From positions 48,791 through 112,790 of the forward strand of contig DASRJE010000224.1 of the NCBI GenBank assembly GCA_035649635.1: a DNA stretch of 64,000 nucleotides. The letters are read 5' to 3'. The stretch is from Gp6-AA40 sp035649635 (GTDB lineage Bacteria > Acidobacteriota > Vicinamibacteria > Vicinamibacterales > UBA2999). The first letter of the stretch is position 1, and each line of letters begins with the position of its first letter. This document shows, piece after piece, positions 15,336 through 23,936 of this stretch. Below the pieces are notes generated by a model. The model worked only from the letters and a program-made list of their open reading frames with translations. It had not been told where the DNA came from and did not search any database. The position numbers were made by a program, and so were the translations under genes.

Positions 15336-15899
15336 ATGCCGTCCTCCCCGGGCGTGAAGCTCACCTACGACGACTTCGTGCAGTTCCCCGATGACGGGCT
15401 GCGGCACGAGTTGATCGACGGGGAGCACTATGTGACGCCCTCGCCAAATACAAAGCACCAGCGAATATCCATCCATCTCACTGTGCTCATCGGAGGTTGG
15501 CTCGAACGCAATCCGATTGGCAAACTATTCCACGCGCCATTCGACGTTGTGTTCTCGAAGTACGACGTTGTAGAACCGGATCTTCTATACCTCTCCAATG
15601 CGCGAGCCTCCGACGCGTTGACGCCGCTACACGTTCACGGCGTGCCAGAACTCGTGATCGAGATCGGATCTCCGGGCACACGCAAGCGAGATGAAACGGT
15701 CAAGCGACGACTCTACGAGCGAACGGGCGTTTTGGAGTACTGGATAGTCGATCCCGAAATCGACACAATTCGTGTCTATCACCGTGAGACCGACCGGTTT
15801 GCTCGAGTCGTCGAGCTTTCAGCCGACGGCAACGACGTGCTCACGACACCGCTCCTGCCCGGTCTCGAGATCCCGCTCTCACGAGTGTTCAGGTCGTAG
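15336..15899 (+). CDS. Uma2-family endonuclease-fold protein
   Basis: The start at 15336 (187 aa) follows GGGAG by 7 bases and leaves out a repeat-derived N-terminus that a start at 15273 would add (21 residues); the longer form remains possible. The family layout is clear: LTYDDFVQFPDDGLRHELID with the opening acidic residues, then VVEPDLLYLSN with the Asp, and VPELVIEIGSPGTRKRDETV with the E.x.(S) PD-(D/E)XK core and the Lys of KR. YWIVDPEIDTIRVYHRE follows. Uma2 proteins have a restriction-endonuclease-like fold, are common in Cyanobacteria and Acidobacteria, and have no settled role. It stands alone between repeats. Confidence 0.85.
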   Translation: MPSSPGVKLTYDDFVQFPDDGLRHELIDGEHYVTPSPNTKHQRISIHLTVLIGGWLERNPIGKLFHAPFDVVFSKYDVVEPDLLYLSNARASDALTPLHVHGVPELVIEIGSPGTRKRDETVKRRLYERTGVLEYWIVDPEIDTIRVYHRETDRFARVVELSADGNDVLTTPLLPGLEIPLSRVFRS

Positions 15900-15904
15900 C
15901 TGGC

Positions 15905-15976
15905 TTTCCCAATTCCCACTTTGCAAGGATGTGGCGGCGGCGTTTGGGCGTTGGAATTTTGGAGATGGGAGTTGAC
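15905..15976. repeat. 7-bp-period TTGGGAG/AACTCCC repeat, degenerate copy
   Basis: CCCAATTCCCAC near the left edge and TTGGGCGTTGGAATTTTGGAGATGGGAGTTGAC at the right edge share the period and bases of the repeat at 36588, 43698 and 59331, in opposed orientations. It lies between two convergent genes. Confidence 0.5.
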
Positions 15977-15983
15977 GGTGTCG

Positions 15984-17438
15984 CTACTGCCGCTGGTACC
16001 AGACGATGTCGTCGCTGTCGTCTGGACGATCGGAATAGATCACCCGGTTGTCTCCGATTGCATGCATCGGGGTCGTCGGCAACTCGACGAGCACGTTGTT
16101 CGAGAGCAGGAACCCACTTGGCCGTAACATCGACGCGATGTTGGCGAGCGCAAGCGACTGTTCGAAGACGTTGTAGTAGACGAGGACGTTGGTTGCGATG
16201 ATGAGGTCGAACCGTTCATCGTCGGCCAACGGCGCGAGCCGCTCCAGCACGATGTTCACATCGCGTACAGCGATCGACGGGATCACTTCGGGACGAATGC
16301 GTATTGCGCGCATGTCGACGCCCTCGGGAGGTAGTGGCACTCCTGACGTTTCTTCACCGATGCGGCTGCCGAACGTCTTCCAGAACTCGAGCAGACTCGT
16401 TCGCCATCGATTATCCCGCTCGCGTGGCAGGACCACGACGTAGGGATCACCCGTACTCGCGCGTCGGCGCGCCGCCTGAAGATGGAGGTTCACTCGCGGA
16501 CTCAGATCGAGCGTCGTGAGACGCAGATCATCCGCCTTGGCGAGCCCAAGCCGTCGCAGCGAGTTGATCACGGAAAACGGCTGGGTCGTCTGCTGTGGAT
16601 AGAAATCGTAGCCTTCGGCCTTGTCCGTAAAGTCCAGACCTGGCCCGATGACGCCAACCCGGCGCACCGCTCCCTTCCCCAGCATCCCCATTGACGCAAG
16701 CGCCTCGAGCGCCTGATCGATGGCGAAGTCTGGCCGGATCGAGGTATCAGAGGAGAGCCCGCGAGCGCGGTACAGACTCGATCGCACAGCGAACTCCGGA
16801 CCGTCTGGTCTCGATCGCACTGACTCGATTGCGCGGACGTAACCGTCGATCTCAGCAGCGACACGCGTCAGGAGGTCGGTGAAATAGATCCGCGCCTGCT
16901 CTCGACCGGATGGCGTCGACGGATCGATGCCGCGTCGCTGCTGGACCAGTTCACGAACGAACATGAGCCGCTCGTTGCCGCCGGGCGCCGCGATGCCGGC
17001 GACCAGATCGGCGGTGCGTCCACGCACGATCTCGGCCGCCCGCCCAGCGCCTCCTATCCTGGCGCTGTCGTTCGGCGTGCGGGGCAGCTTGGTGAAGGTT
17101 GTTCCGAAAAGAAGAAGGTTGACGACCGAGTCTTCGTCGCCGCGCTCCAATCGCGCGCGAATCTCGAGGTTGCGGCGGGACACCCAGTCGACCCACCCCG
17201 ATTCGAGCTCTGCTGAGGGTCTGCCTGCGAGCTCGGCCGGCAAGCTTGCGGCGAGTCGCTCGAGGATCGGCTTCGCTTCCGGGTACGGAATCAGCGCCCG
17301 CGCCGTGGTGCGCTCTTCCTGAACGGCTGACGCACTCTGGCCGCCGGCGCCGACAACAAGCGGGCCCAGGCCCACGACTGCGACGAAAACGGGCCAGGCG
17401 GCCGATCGGACCACGCGCGAATTGTAGCGTCGAGTCAT
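15984..17438 (-). CDS. Exported protein with a C-terminal SAM-methyltransferase-like domain
   Basis: The start at 17438 gives 484 aa with a signal-like N-terminus (MTRRYNSRVVRSAAWPVFVA, then a hydrophobic stretch to about residue 33). The middle (about 45-260) is helical and unrecognised. Residues about 260-480 resemble a class I methyltransferase: VGVIGPGLDFTDK in place of the Gly-rich motif I, LTTLDLSPRV as the acidic strand-2 end, and FDLIIATNVLVYYNVFEQSL with MLRPSGFLLSNN as motifs IV-VI. That pattern is like CheR or UbiE. A methyltransferase with a signal peptide is unexpected, because SAM is cytoplasmic. The signal may be an uncleaved anchor with the domain inside, or the domain may no longer bind SAM. 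Confidence 0.7.
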   Translation of the reverse strand: MTRRYNSRVVRSAAWPVFVAVVGLGPLVVGAGGQSASAVQEERTTARALIPYPEAKPILERLAASLPAELAGRPSAELESGWVDWVSRRNLEIRARLERGDEDSVVNLLLFGTTFTKLPRTPNDSARIGGAGRAAEIVRGRTADLVAGIAAPGGNERLMFVRELVQQRRGIDPSTPSGREQARIYFTDLLTRVAAEIDGYVRAIESVRSRPDGPEFAVRSSLYRARGLSSDTSIRPDFAIDQALEALASMGMLGKGAVRRVGVIGPGLDFTDKAEGYDFYPQQTTQPFSVINSLRRLGLAKADDLRLTTLDLSPRVNLHLQAARRRASTGDPYVVVLPRERDNRWRTSLLEFWKTFGSRIGEETSGVPLPPEGVDMRAIRIRPEVIPSIAVRDVNIVLERLAPLADDERFDLIIATNVLVYYNVFEQSLALANIASMLRPSGFLLSNNVLVELPTTPMHAIGDNRVIYSDRPDDSDDIVWYQRQ

Positions 17439-17516
17439 CGGGCTGCGTGGTACCATCCGCCAGGCTTCATAACGTTCTCAATGTACGGCGTTCGGACTCG
17501 TGCAGGAGACCTTGCC

Positions 17517-18581
17517 ATGCGTCATCGCCTTCTTACCTTCCTCGCCGCCGCCATCGTTGGCGCGGCCTTCCTACTTCCGGCGACGGCCGTCGCTGGACAG
17601 TCGACGACGGCGGTCGCTGGACAGTCGCAAGGAAGCGCTGCGGCGGCTCGAACGACTGACACGAAAAGCTGGAAGCCGGCACGCACCGCGTGGGGCGACC
17701 CGGATCTGGCGGGCATTTATTCGAATAGCGACGAGAGCGGCATCCCATTCGAGCGTCCCGCTCAATTCGAGGGACGTCGTCTCGAGGACATCACACCGAA
17801 GGAACTGGAGGATCTCCGGGTGGCGCGACGAGGTAACACCGCCGCGAACTCCGTGGCCGAGGATCGTCCGGTGGACCGCGAAGTCTTCTGGGAGAACCTC
17901 AATGCGGTGAACAGTCGCGCGTGGCTCGTCGTGGATCCCGCGGACGGAAAGATCCCGCCAACGACGCCCGAGGCGCGAAGCCGGGCGGCGGCCCGCGCAG
18001 AGGCGCGGAAAAAAAGCGGCCGCGGACCCGCCGATGCCCCAGAGGACCGCAGTCTGTACGACCGGTGCATCTCGCGCGGACTACCCGGCTCGATGATGCC
18101 GGCGATTTACGGAAGCTCGTACGAGATCGTGCAAGGGCCGAACTTCGTGGCGATTGTCTACGAGATGGTTCATGAGACCCGTGTGATTTCCCTCGATGGC
18201 CAACCGCACGTGGGACAGAGCGTCAGGACGTACATGGGCGACGCGCGCGGACGTTGGGAAGGCGATACGTTGGTCGTCGAAACAACCAACTTCAAGGACC
18301 AGATTGCGTACCGAAACTCGAATGGCGAAAGCCTGCGGCTGATCGAGCGCTTCACGGCCACTGGTCCGAACAGCGTTGAATGGTCGGTCACGGTCGACGA
18401 TCCGACCACATGGACGAAGCCGTGGACCTTTGCCATGAACCTGACCAAGAAGGATGCGACGCAGCGGCCGTTCGAATATGCCTGTCACGAAGGCAACTAC
18501 GGCCTGCGGAACATTCTCAGCGCGGCGCGCGCGGAAGAAAAGGCTCAGCAGGCGGCGAAGCCTGCCAGCGATAGCCGATGA
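17517..18581 (+). CDS. Secreted PDGKPDL-family-related protein, third copy
   Basis: The ATG at 17517 follows AGGAG by 8 bases and opens a signal peptide (MRHRLLTFLAAAIVGAAFLL). The 354-aa product has the family block WGDPDLAGIYSNSDESGIPF in place of PDGKPDLSGLW. Then come LYDRCISRGLPGSMM, a GRWEGDTLVVETTNFKDQ block and ends near FEYACHEGNYGLRNIL. The Gly-Arg-Trp-Glu-Gly-Asp block is shared with the pair at 5371-7001, so all three belong to one family. The DUF1592 gene begins 9 bases after its stop, suggesting co-transcription. Function unknown. Confidence 0.8.
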   Translation: MRHRLLTFLAAAIVGAAFLLPATAVAGQSTTAVAGQSQGSAAAARTTDTKSWKPARTAWGDPDLAGIYSNSDESGIPFERPAQFEGRRLEDITPKELEDLRVARRGNTAANSVAEDRPVDREVFWENLNAVNSRAWLVVDPADGKIPPTTPEARSRAAARAEARKKSGRGPADAPEDRSLYDRCISRGLPGSMMPAIYGSSYEIVQGPNFVAIVYEMVHETRVISLDGQPHVGQSVRTYMGDARGRWEGDTLVVETTNFKDQIAYRNSNGESLRLIERFTATGPNSVEWSVTVDDPTTWTKPWTFAMNLTKKDATQRPFEYACHEGNYGLRNILSAARAEEKAQQAAKPASDSR

Positions 18582-18590
18582 TCTTTCGCC

Positions 18591-21002
18591 GTGAAGAACA
18601 GGCTATTCATCATCGCCGCTCTCTGGCTCGGCGCAGTGACATGGGTGTTTCCGCAGTCGGCAGGCTCTGGCGCCGCCATCCCGGGCGCGACTCCCGCGCG
18701 CGCAAGTGCGCCGTCGGCGCATCGGGACGTCGTAGCCACATACTGCACGTCCTGCCATAACGAGCGCCTCAAGACCGCCGGGTTAGCCCTCGATCGCATC
18801 AGCATCGATGACGTCGCTGGCTCGGCCGAGATCTGGGAGAAGGTCGTTCGGAAAGTACGCGGAGGCCTGATGCCGCCGGCTGGCGCGCGACGGCCCGATG
18901 CACGCACCAGAGACGCGTTCGTCACGTCGATCGAAACCGAACTCGATCGCGCGTGGGCGGCCCGTCCCAATCCAGGGCGGCCACTGCTTCGCCGGCTGAA
19001 TCGCGCGGAATACGGCAACGCCGTCCGCGATCTTCTGGCGATGGACGTCGATGTCGCGGCCCTTCTGCCCCCGGACGATTCCGCCTACGGCTTCGACAAC
19101 ATCGCCGATGCTCTGAACGTGTCGCCTGCGCTGCAGGAACGCTATCTTGCGGCGGCCGAAAAGATCGGCGAGCTGGCGTTCGGCGATGCCGAGATGGGCA
19201 TGCTCAGTGAGACGTATCACGTGCGCGGCGACGTCTCGCAGAATCAGCATCTCGACGGCATGCCCCTTGGGACGATTGGCGGCACGCGCATCAATCACTT
19301 CTTCCCGCGTGACGGCGAGTACGTCTTCCAGACCAGGCTGTTCCGGACCAATTTCGACAACATGCGGGGCATCGAGTACCCGCACGAGTTCGAGCTCACC
19401 ATCGACGGCGCACGCGTCCATCATGCAGCGATCGGCGGGCCGGCGGATTTGGCCGCAGCGTTCGAACGACCGAAGGAAACGGCCGACGCGATCGATGAAC
19501 GACTCGGCGTTCGCATCCGCGTCAGTGCGGGGCCGCACGACGTCGTGGCCGCGTTCATCGGCAGCGCTCCCACGGCGGACGCCACGAAGCTCCGCCCATT
19601 TCTCAAGAGCGCGTTCGACACGCTCGACTGGACGGGCCGGCCTCATGTCCGGATGCTGACGATCACGGGACCGTTCAACGCGACAGGATCGGGAGACACG
19701 CCGGCGCGACAGCGAATCTTCACCTGTCGCCCCGCGAGCCAACGAAACGAGGACGAGTGTGCGAGGCAGATCGTCACGACATTGGCCCGTCGCGCGTTCC
19801 GCGAACCGGTCAACGAAACGGACTTGCAGCCCCTTCTCGCCTTTTACAAGACCGGCAAACAGGAGGGCGGCTTCGACGTCGGCATCGAGCGCGCGCTGCA
19901 ACTGATACTGGCGAGCCCGAAGTTCGTTTTCCGCCTGGAGCGGGATCCGGCAAATCTCAAGCCGGGCGCCGTGTATAAGGTCAGCGACTTCGATCTGGCA
20001 TCGCGGCTGTCGTTTTTTCTCTGGAGCAGCATCCCAGACGAGGAACTGCTGGCTGAGGCAAGTGCGGGCAGGCTGAAGAATCCAGCGGTGCTGGAGCGAC
20101 AAACCAGGCGGATGCTGGCCGATCCCAAGGCGCAGGCGCTGGTCAGCAACTTCGCCAGTCAATGGCTGCACCTCAGGAACCTGCGCAACGTGCAGCCCCA
20201 TGCCGACGATTTTCCGGATTTCGACGACAACCTGCGCCAAGCCTTCCGGCGCGAGACGGAGTTGCTCTTCGAGAGCGTCATGCGCGACGACCGCAGCGTG
20301 GTCGATCTGCTGCGGGCCGACTACACGTTCGTCAACGAACGGCTGGCCAGACACTACGGGATCCCGAACGTCTATGGCAGCCAATTCCGGCGCGTCCCGG
20401 TGCCCGACGAGGAACGCAAAGGACTACTTGGACACGGCAGCATCCTGACCTTGACATCGCACGCGACTCGGACCTCCCCTGTCGTTCGCGGCAAATGGAT
20501 CCTGGAAAATATTCTCGGTACGCCGCCGCCTTCGCCGCCGCCTGACGTGCCCACTCTCAAAGAAAACGAGAAGGGACAGAAGCCAAAGACGATGCGGGAA
20601 CAGATGGCCGAGCATCGGGCCAATCCGACTTGTGCCAGTTGTCACAAGATCATGGACCCGATCGGTTTTGCGCTGGAGAACTTCGACGCCGTCGGAGCGT
20701 GGCGCACCGAGGACGCCGGTACACCGATCGACGCATCCGGTGAACTCACCGACGGGACGCATATCAACGGCGTCGTGGCGCTGCGAAACGCCATCCTCGC
20801 ACGCCCTGACCTGTTTGCAGGGACGATGACCGAGAAGCTTCTCGTCTATGCGCTCGGTCGCGGCCTCGATCATCACGACATGCCGGTCGTTCGCGCTATT
20901 CTTCGGGAGGCCGCTGCGAAGGACTACCGCTTCTCGTCCCTCATCCTCGGCATCGTCGACAGCGTGCCGTTCCAGATGCGCGTAAAGATGGAGGCTCAGT
21001 AA
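18591..21002 (+). CDS. Exported DUF1592-type (planctomycete cytochrome-like) protein
   Basis: An 803-aa protein with a GTG start and an N-terminal signal segment. A haem-binding YCTSCHNERLKT motif (C52, C55, H56) starts the PSCyt1-like domain. Then come blocks of the DUF1587/1592/1588/1585 series: RPLLRRLNRAEYGNAVRDLL, LASRLSFFLWSSIPDEELL, a second CxxCH in NPTCASCHKIMDPIGFALEN, and YALGRGLDHHDMPVVRAIL near the end. Such proteins are large secreted c-type haem proteins found with a DUF1552 partner in Planctomycetes and Acidobacteria. Their reaction is unknown. The DUF1552 gene starts 6 bases after its stop, so the two are an operon pair. Confidence 0.9.
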   Translation: MKNRLFIIAALWLGAVTWVFPQSAGSGAAIPGATPARASAPSAHRDVVATYCTSCHNERLKTAGLALDRISIDDVAGSAEIWEKVVRKVRGGLMPPAGARRPDARTRDAFVTSIETELDRAWAARPNPGRPLLRRLNRAEYGNAVRDLLAMDVDVAALLPPDDSAYGFDNIADALNVSPALQERYLAAAEKIGELAFGDAEMGMLSETYHVRGDVSQNQHLDGMPLGTIGGTRINHFFPRDGEYVFQTRLFRTNFDNMRGIEYPHEFELTIDGARVHHAAIGGPADLAAAFERPKETADAIDERLGVRIRVSAGPHDVVAAFIGSAPTADATKLRPFLKSAFDTLDWTGRPHVRMLTITGPFNATGSGDTPARQRIFTCRPASQRNEDECARQIVTTLARRAFREPVNETDLQPLLAFYKTGKQEGGFDVGIERALQLILASPKFVFRLERDPANLKPGAVYKVSDFDLASRLSFFLWSSIPDEELLAEASAGRLKNPAVLERQTRRMLADPKAQALVSNFASQWLHLRNLRNVQPHADDFPDFDDNLRQAFRRETELLFESVMRDDRSVVDLLRADYTFVNERLARHYGIPNVYGSQFRRVPVPDEERKGLLGHGSILTLTSHATRTSPVVRGKWILENILGTPPPSPPPDVPTLKENEKGQKPKTMREQMAEHRANPTCASCHKIMDPIGFALENFDAVGAWRTEDAGTPIDASGELTDGTHINGVVALRNAILARPDLFAGTMTEKLLVYALGRGLDHHDMPVVRAILREAAAKDYRFSSLILGIVDSVPFQMRVKMEAQ

Positions 21003-21008
21003 CGCTCT

Positions 21009-22334
21009 ATGTTCATCACCAGGAAATCACTGCCTCGACGCACATTCCTGAGGGGCGTGGGTGCAACTGTGGCCCTGCCGCTGCTCGACGCGATGGTCCC
21101 GGCCGTCACCGCCCAATCGAAGACAGCGGCCAGGCCGCTGTTGCGGTTCGGCGCCGTGTTCGTACCGAACGGCGCCATCATGGAGCAATGGATCCCCTCG
21201 ACGCCTGGGATCGGCTTCGAGTTCTCGCCGATCTTGAAACCGCTGGAAGCATTCAAGGACCGGCTGGTGGTCGTGAGCAATCTCACGCGAGCGAATCCCG
21301 GAGTGGTCGAAGGCGATCACGCGATTAGCGCGGCGGGATTCCTTACAGGGGTCTACCCGAAGAGGACGGAAGCGGAAGACGTCAGCGCAGGCGTATCAGT
21401 CGATCAGCTCGTGGCGAGGCAGATCGGTCAGGAGACGCCCTTCCCGTCGCTCGAACTGGCGACGGCGGACTTCACCGGTTACATCGGCGCATGCACCAGC
21501 GGATTCAGCTGTGGATACATCAACACCATCTCGTGGAGCTCACCGACCACGCCGCAGCCGATGGAGTTCAATCCACGCACGGTGTTCGAGCGCATGTTCG
21601 GCCGGCCCGGCACGCCGGAACAGCGCAGCGCCCGCCGGCAGCGCAACCTGAGCGTCCTCGACGAGATCGCCAGGCAGGCCGGCGACATGCAGCGCCAGCT
21701 CGGCGCTCGCGATCGCGCACGGCTCGACGAGTATCTCCAGAACGTTCGCGAAATCGAACGACGAATCCAGCGCGCCGCGGCCGACAACAGCACGAATGTG
21801 ACATCCGTGGAACTGCCAGTCGGCATTCCCGAGTCGTTCGAGGAACATGTCACGCTGATGTACGACCTGCTCGCGGTCGCATACCAGGCCGACCTGACAC
21901 GGGTCGCCACGTTCATGACCGACCGCGAGCTGAGCGCCCGTACGTACCCGCAGCTCGGCGTCAACGAGCAGCACCATACGGTGTCGCACCACGGCAACGA
22001 CCCGAAGAACATCGCCCAGGTGGCCAAGATCAACACGTACCACAGCACGCTGTTCGGCAAGTTCCTGGCAAAGCTGCAGGCGACGCCCGACGGCGATGGG
22101 TCGCTCCTCGATCACTCGCTCATCTTCTATGGCGGCGGGATGGGCAATCCGAATCAGCACGCGAGCGATCCGTTACCGATGGTGGCAGTCGGCGGCGGCG
22201 TCGGAAAGGGACACCGGCATGTCCAACTCGCGCCGCGCACGCCGGTTGGCAACCTGTGGCTGACCGTCGCTCAGAAGTACGACAGCCCGATCGCGCGGAT
22301 CGGCGAAAGCAACGGCACGATCGATTTCTTCTGA
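21009..22334 (+). CDS. DUF1552 family protein
   Basis: A 441-aa protein with an RR-containing N-terminus (KSLPRRTFLRGVGATVALPL), consistent with Tat export. It continues with the conserved FGAVFVPNGAIMEQWIPSTP, LSGVVEGDHA-type central block, and the C-terminal DHSLIFYGGGMGNPNQHASD and PMVAVGGGVGKGHRHVQL. Family members resemble sulfatase or alkaline-phosphatase-like folds, but the reaction is not established. It is the usual partner of the upstream DUF1592 protein. The 11-base gap to the ankyrin gene keeps the run going. Confidence 0.9.
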   Translation: MFITRKSLPRRTFLRGVGATVALPLLDAMVPAVTAQSKTAARPLLRFGAVFVPNGAIMEQWIPSTPGIGFEFSPILKPLEAFKDRLVVVSNLTRANPGVVEGDHAISAAGFLTGVYPKRTEAEDVSAGVSVDQLVARQIGQETPFPSLELATADFTGYIGACTSGFSCGYINTISWSSPTTPQPMEFNPRTVFERMFGRPGTPEQRSARRQRNLSVLDEIARQAGDMQRQLGARDRARLDEYLQNVREIERRIQRAAADNSTNVTSVELPVGIPESFEEHVTLMYDLLAVAYQADLTRVATFMTDRELSARTYPQLGVNEQHHTVSHHGNDPKNIAQVAKINTYHSTLFGKFLAKLQATPDGDGSLLDHSLIFYGGGMGNPNQHASDPLPMVAVGGGVGKGHRHVQLAPRTPVGNLWLTVAQKYDSPIARIGESNGTIDFF

Positions 22335-22345
22335 GGGGCCTGACG

Positions 22346-23866
22346 ATGCGCCTGATAACTCGCGCTGATCGACGATGGCCAGGAGTCTGCCTCGTCGTGA
22401 TCGGTGCAGTCGCACTGGTGACAGCGGCCGGCACCGGTGCCCCGCTGATCGATGCCGTAAAGGCGGGGAATCGTGAAGCCATCCGTGCTCTGTTGAAGGA
22501 TGGGACCGACGTGAATGTCGCCGAGGCGGACGGGACGACGGCACTCCACTGGGCCGTGCGCGCTGACGACGCGGAGAGCGTTCGCGCGCTGCTCAGGGCG
22601 GGCGCCAAGGCCAACGTCGCCAATCGCAACGGCATCACACCTCTTTCACTCGCTGCGCTCAACGGTACCCGCAACGTCATCGAAGCACTGGTCGAGGCTG
22701 GCGCAGACGTCAACGCGGTATTGCCACAAAGGCAGACGGCGCTGATGATGGCCGCGCGCGCAGGCCACGTCGATGCCGTCAACGTGCTGCTGTCGCGAGG
22801 CGCGGACGTGAACGCGCGTGAGCAGGTGCTCGGCGAAACCGCACTGATCTGGGCCGCGGCGGAGAACCACCCCGATGTAATCAAAGCGCTAGTGGCACGC
22901 GGTGCCGACGTGAATGGGCGATCGAATCCGTTGACGTTTCCGCGGGAAGAATACGGCGATGGCAAATCGGCCCGATTGACGGTCCTGCCCAAGGGGAACT
23001 GGGTGCCGCTGATGTACGCGGCCCGGCAGAACGCGAGTGGCGCTCTAAAGGCACTCGCCGAGTCCGGCGCCAATCTCAATGCCACCGATCCGGACAACAT
23101 GACCGCCCTGAACGTAGCGATCATCAACGCCCACTACGATGCCGCGGCGCTGCTGCTCGACCTCGGTGCCGATCCGAACATCGGCGACATCACGGGGATG
23201 ACACCGCTGTACGCCGCCGTCGACTTGAACACCTTCGCGGACACGCCGGGGCGGCCCACGCCGAAACCCTCAGGCAAGCTGGACGCCGTGGGCGTCGTGA
23301 AGGCACTGCTCGAGCATGGCGCGAACCCGAACGCGGTCCTGAGCGCACCGATCCTCGTGAGGGTGCACGATCGCGGCGACGGCACACTCGGCGCGGGCGC
23401 GACACCCCTCATGCGCGCCGCGAAGAAGGGCGACGTCGAGATGATGCGGCTATTGCTGGCTCGCAGCGCCGATCCCAGGTTGAGGACGAAGGCGGGAACC
23501 GAGGCGTTGATGTTTGCCGCCGGGCTCGGCGGAGCGGGACGCTTCACTGCGTACGAGGATAAGCAGGCGACCGAGGCCGATTTCATCGACGCTGCGACAC
23601 TGTGCCTCGAACGCGGCGCTGACATCAACGCGTCCAGCGAGAACGGTCAGACGGCCTTGCACCTGGCCGTGACCGTCCGGGACGAGGCCTTCATCGCGTT
23701 CCTGATTGAACGCGGCGCCAAGGTCGACATCAAGGACAAGCAGGGCCGAACGCCGATCGACGTGGCATCGGGCGCAGGCGGACGCGGGCGCGGGGCGGCT
23801 GCCCCGGTTCGCGAGAGCGTCGTGGCGCTGCTGCGTGCCGCGATGAATCGCACGTCACCAAATTGA
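22346..23866 (+). CDS. Exported ankyrin-repeat protein
   Basis: The ATG at 22346 gives 506 aa with an N-terminal hydrophobic segment (WPGVCLVVIGAVALVTAAG). About eleven ankyrin units follow: GTTALHWAVRADDAESVRAL, NGITPLSLAALNGTRNVIEA, QTALMMAARAGHVDAVNVLL and so on, ending RTPIDVASGAGGRGRGAAAP. A longer insert between repeats 7 and 9 holds the GVVKALLEHGANPNAVLSAP unit. Ankyrin stacks bind partner proteins. In this position, right behind DUF1592 and DUF1552 genes, secreted ankyrin proteins recur in Acidobacteria and Planctomycetes and may hold the secreted complex together. That partnership is inferred from gene order only. Confidence 0.88.
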   Translation: MRLITRADRRWPGVCLVVIGAVALVTAAGTGAPLIDAVKAGNREAIRALLKDGTDVNVAEADGTTALHWAVRADDAESVRALLRAGAKANVANRNGITPLSLAALNGTRNVIEALVEAGADVNAVLPQRQTALMMAARAGHVDAVNVLLSRGADVNAREQVLGETALIWAAAENHPDVIKALVARGADVNGRSNPLTFPREEYGDGKSARLTVLPKGNWVPLMYAARQNASGALKALAESGANLNATDPDNMTALNVAIINAHYDAAALLLDLGADPNIGDITGMTPLYAAVDLNTFADTPGRPTPKPSGKLDAVGVVKALLEHGANPNAVLSAPILVRVHDRGDGTLGAGATPLMRAAKKGDVEMMRLLLARSADPRLRTKAGTEALMFAAGLGGAGRFTAYEDKQATEADFIDAATLCLERGADINASSENGQTALHLAVTVRDEAFIAFLIERGAKVDIKDKQGRTPIDVASGAGGRGRGAAAPVRESVVALLRAAMNRTSPN

Positions 23867-23870
23867 GCGA

Positions 23871-23898
23871 TTGTCAGGCCCCTTTCTTTAGCTAGAAT
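23871..23898 (+). promoter_or_regulatory. Candidate sigma-70 promoter TTGTCA-N16-TAGAAT
   Basis: TTGTCA at 23871-23876 and TAGAAT at 23893-23898 are 16 bases apart, just after the ankyrin gene stop. A ribosome binding site CAGGAGG lies 26 bases further on. This would give the TonB receptor its own transcript. Confidence 0.55.
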
Positions 23899-23936
23899 CG
23901 GCTCGCCCCGAACGGAACGCTCTCAGGAGGGTCACA

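Noticed and set aside
22120..23127. Minus-strand ORFs opposite the ankyrin gene
   Set aside because: Ankyrin repeats in the plus frame explain the region, and the minus frames lack a ribosome site or domain.
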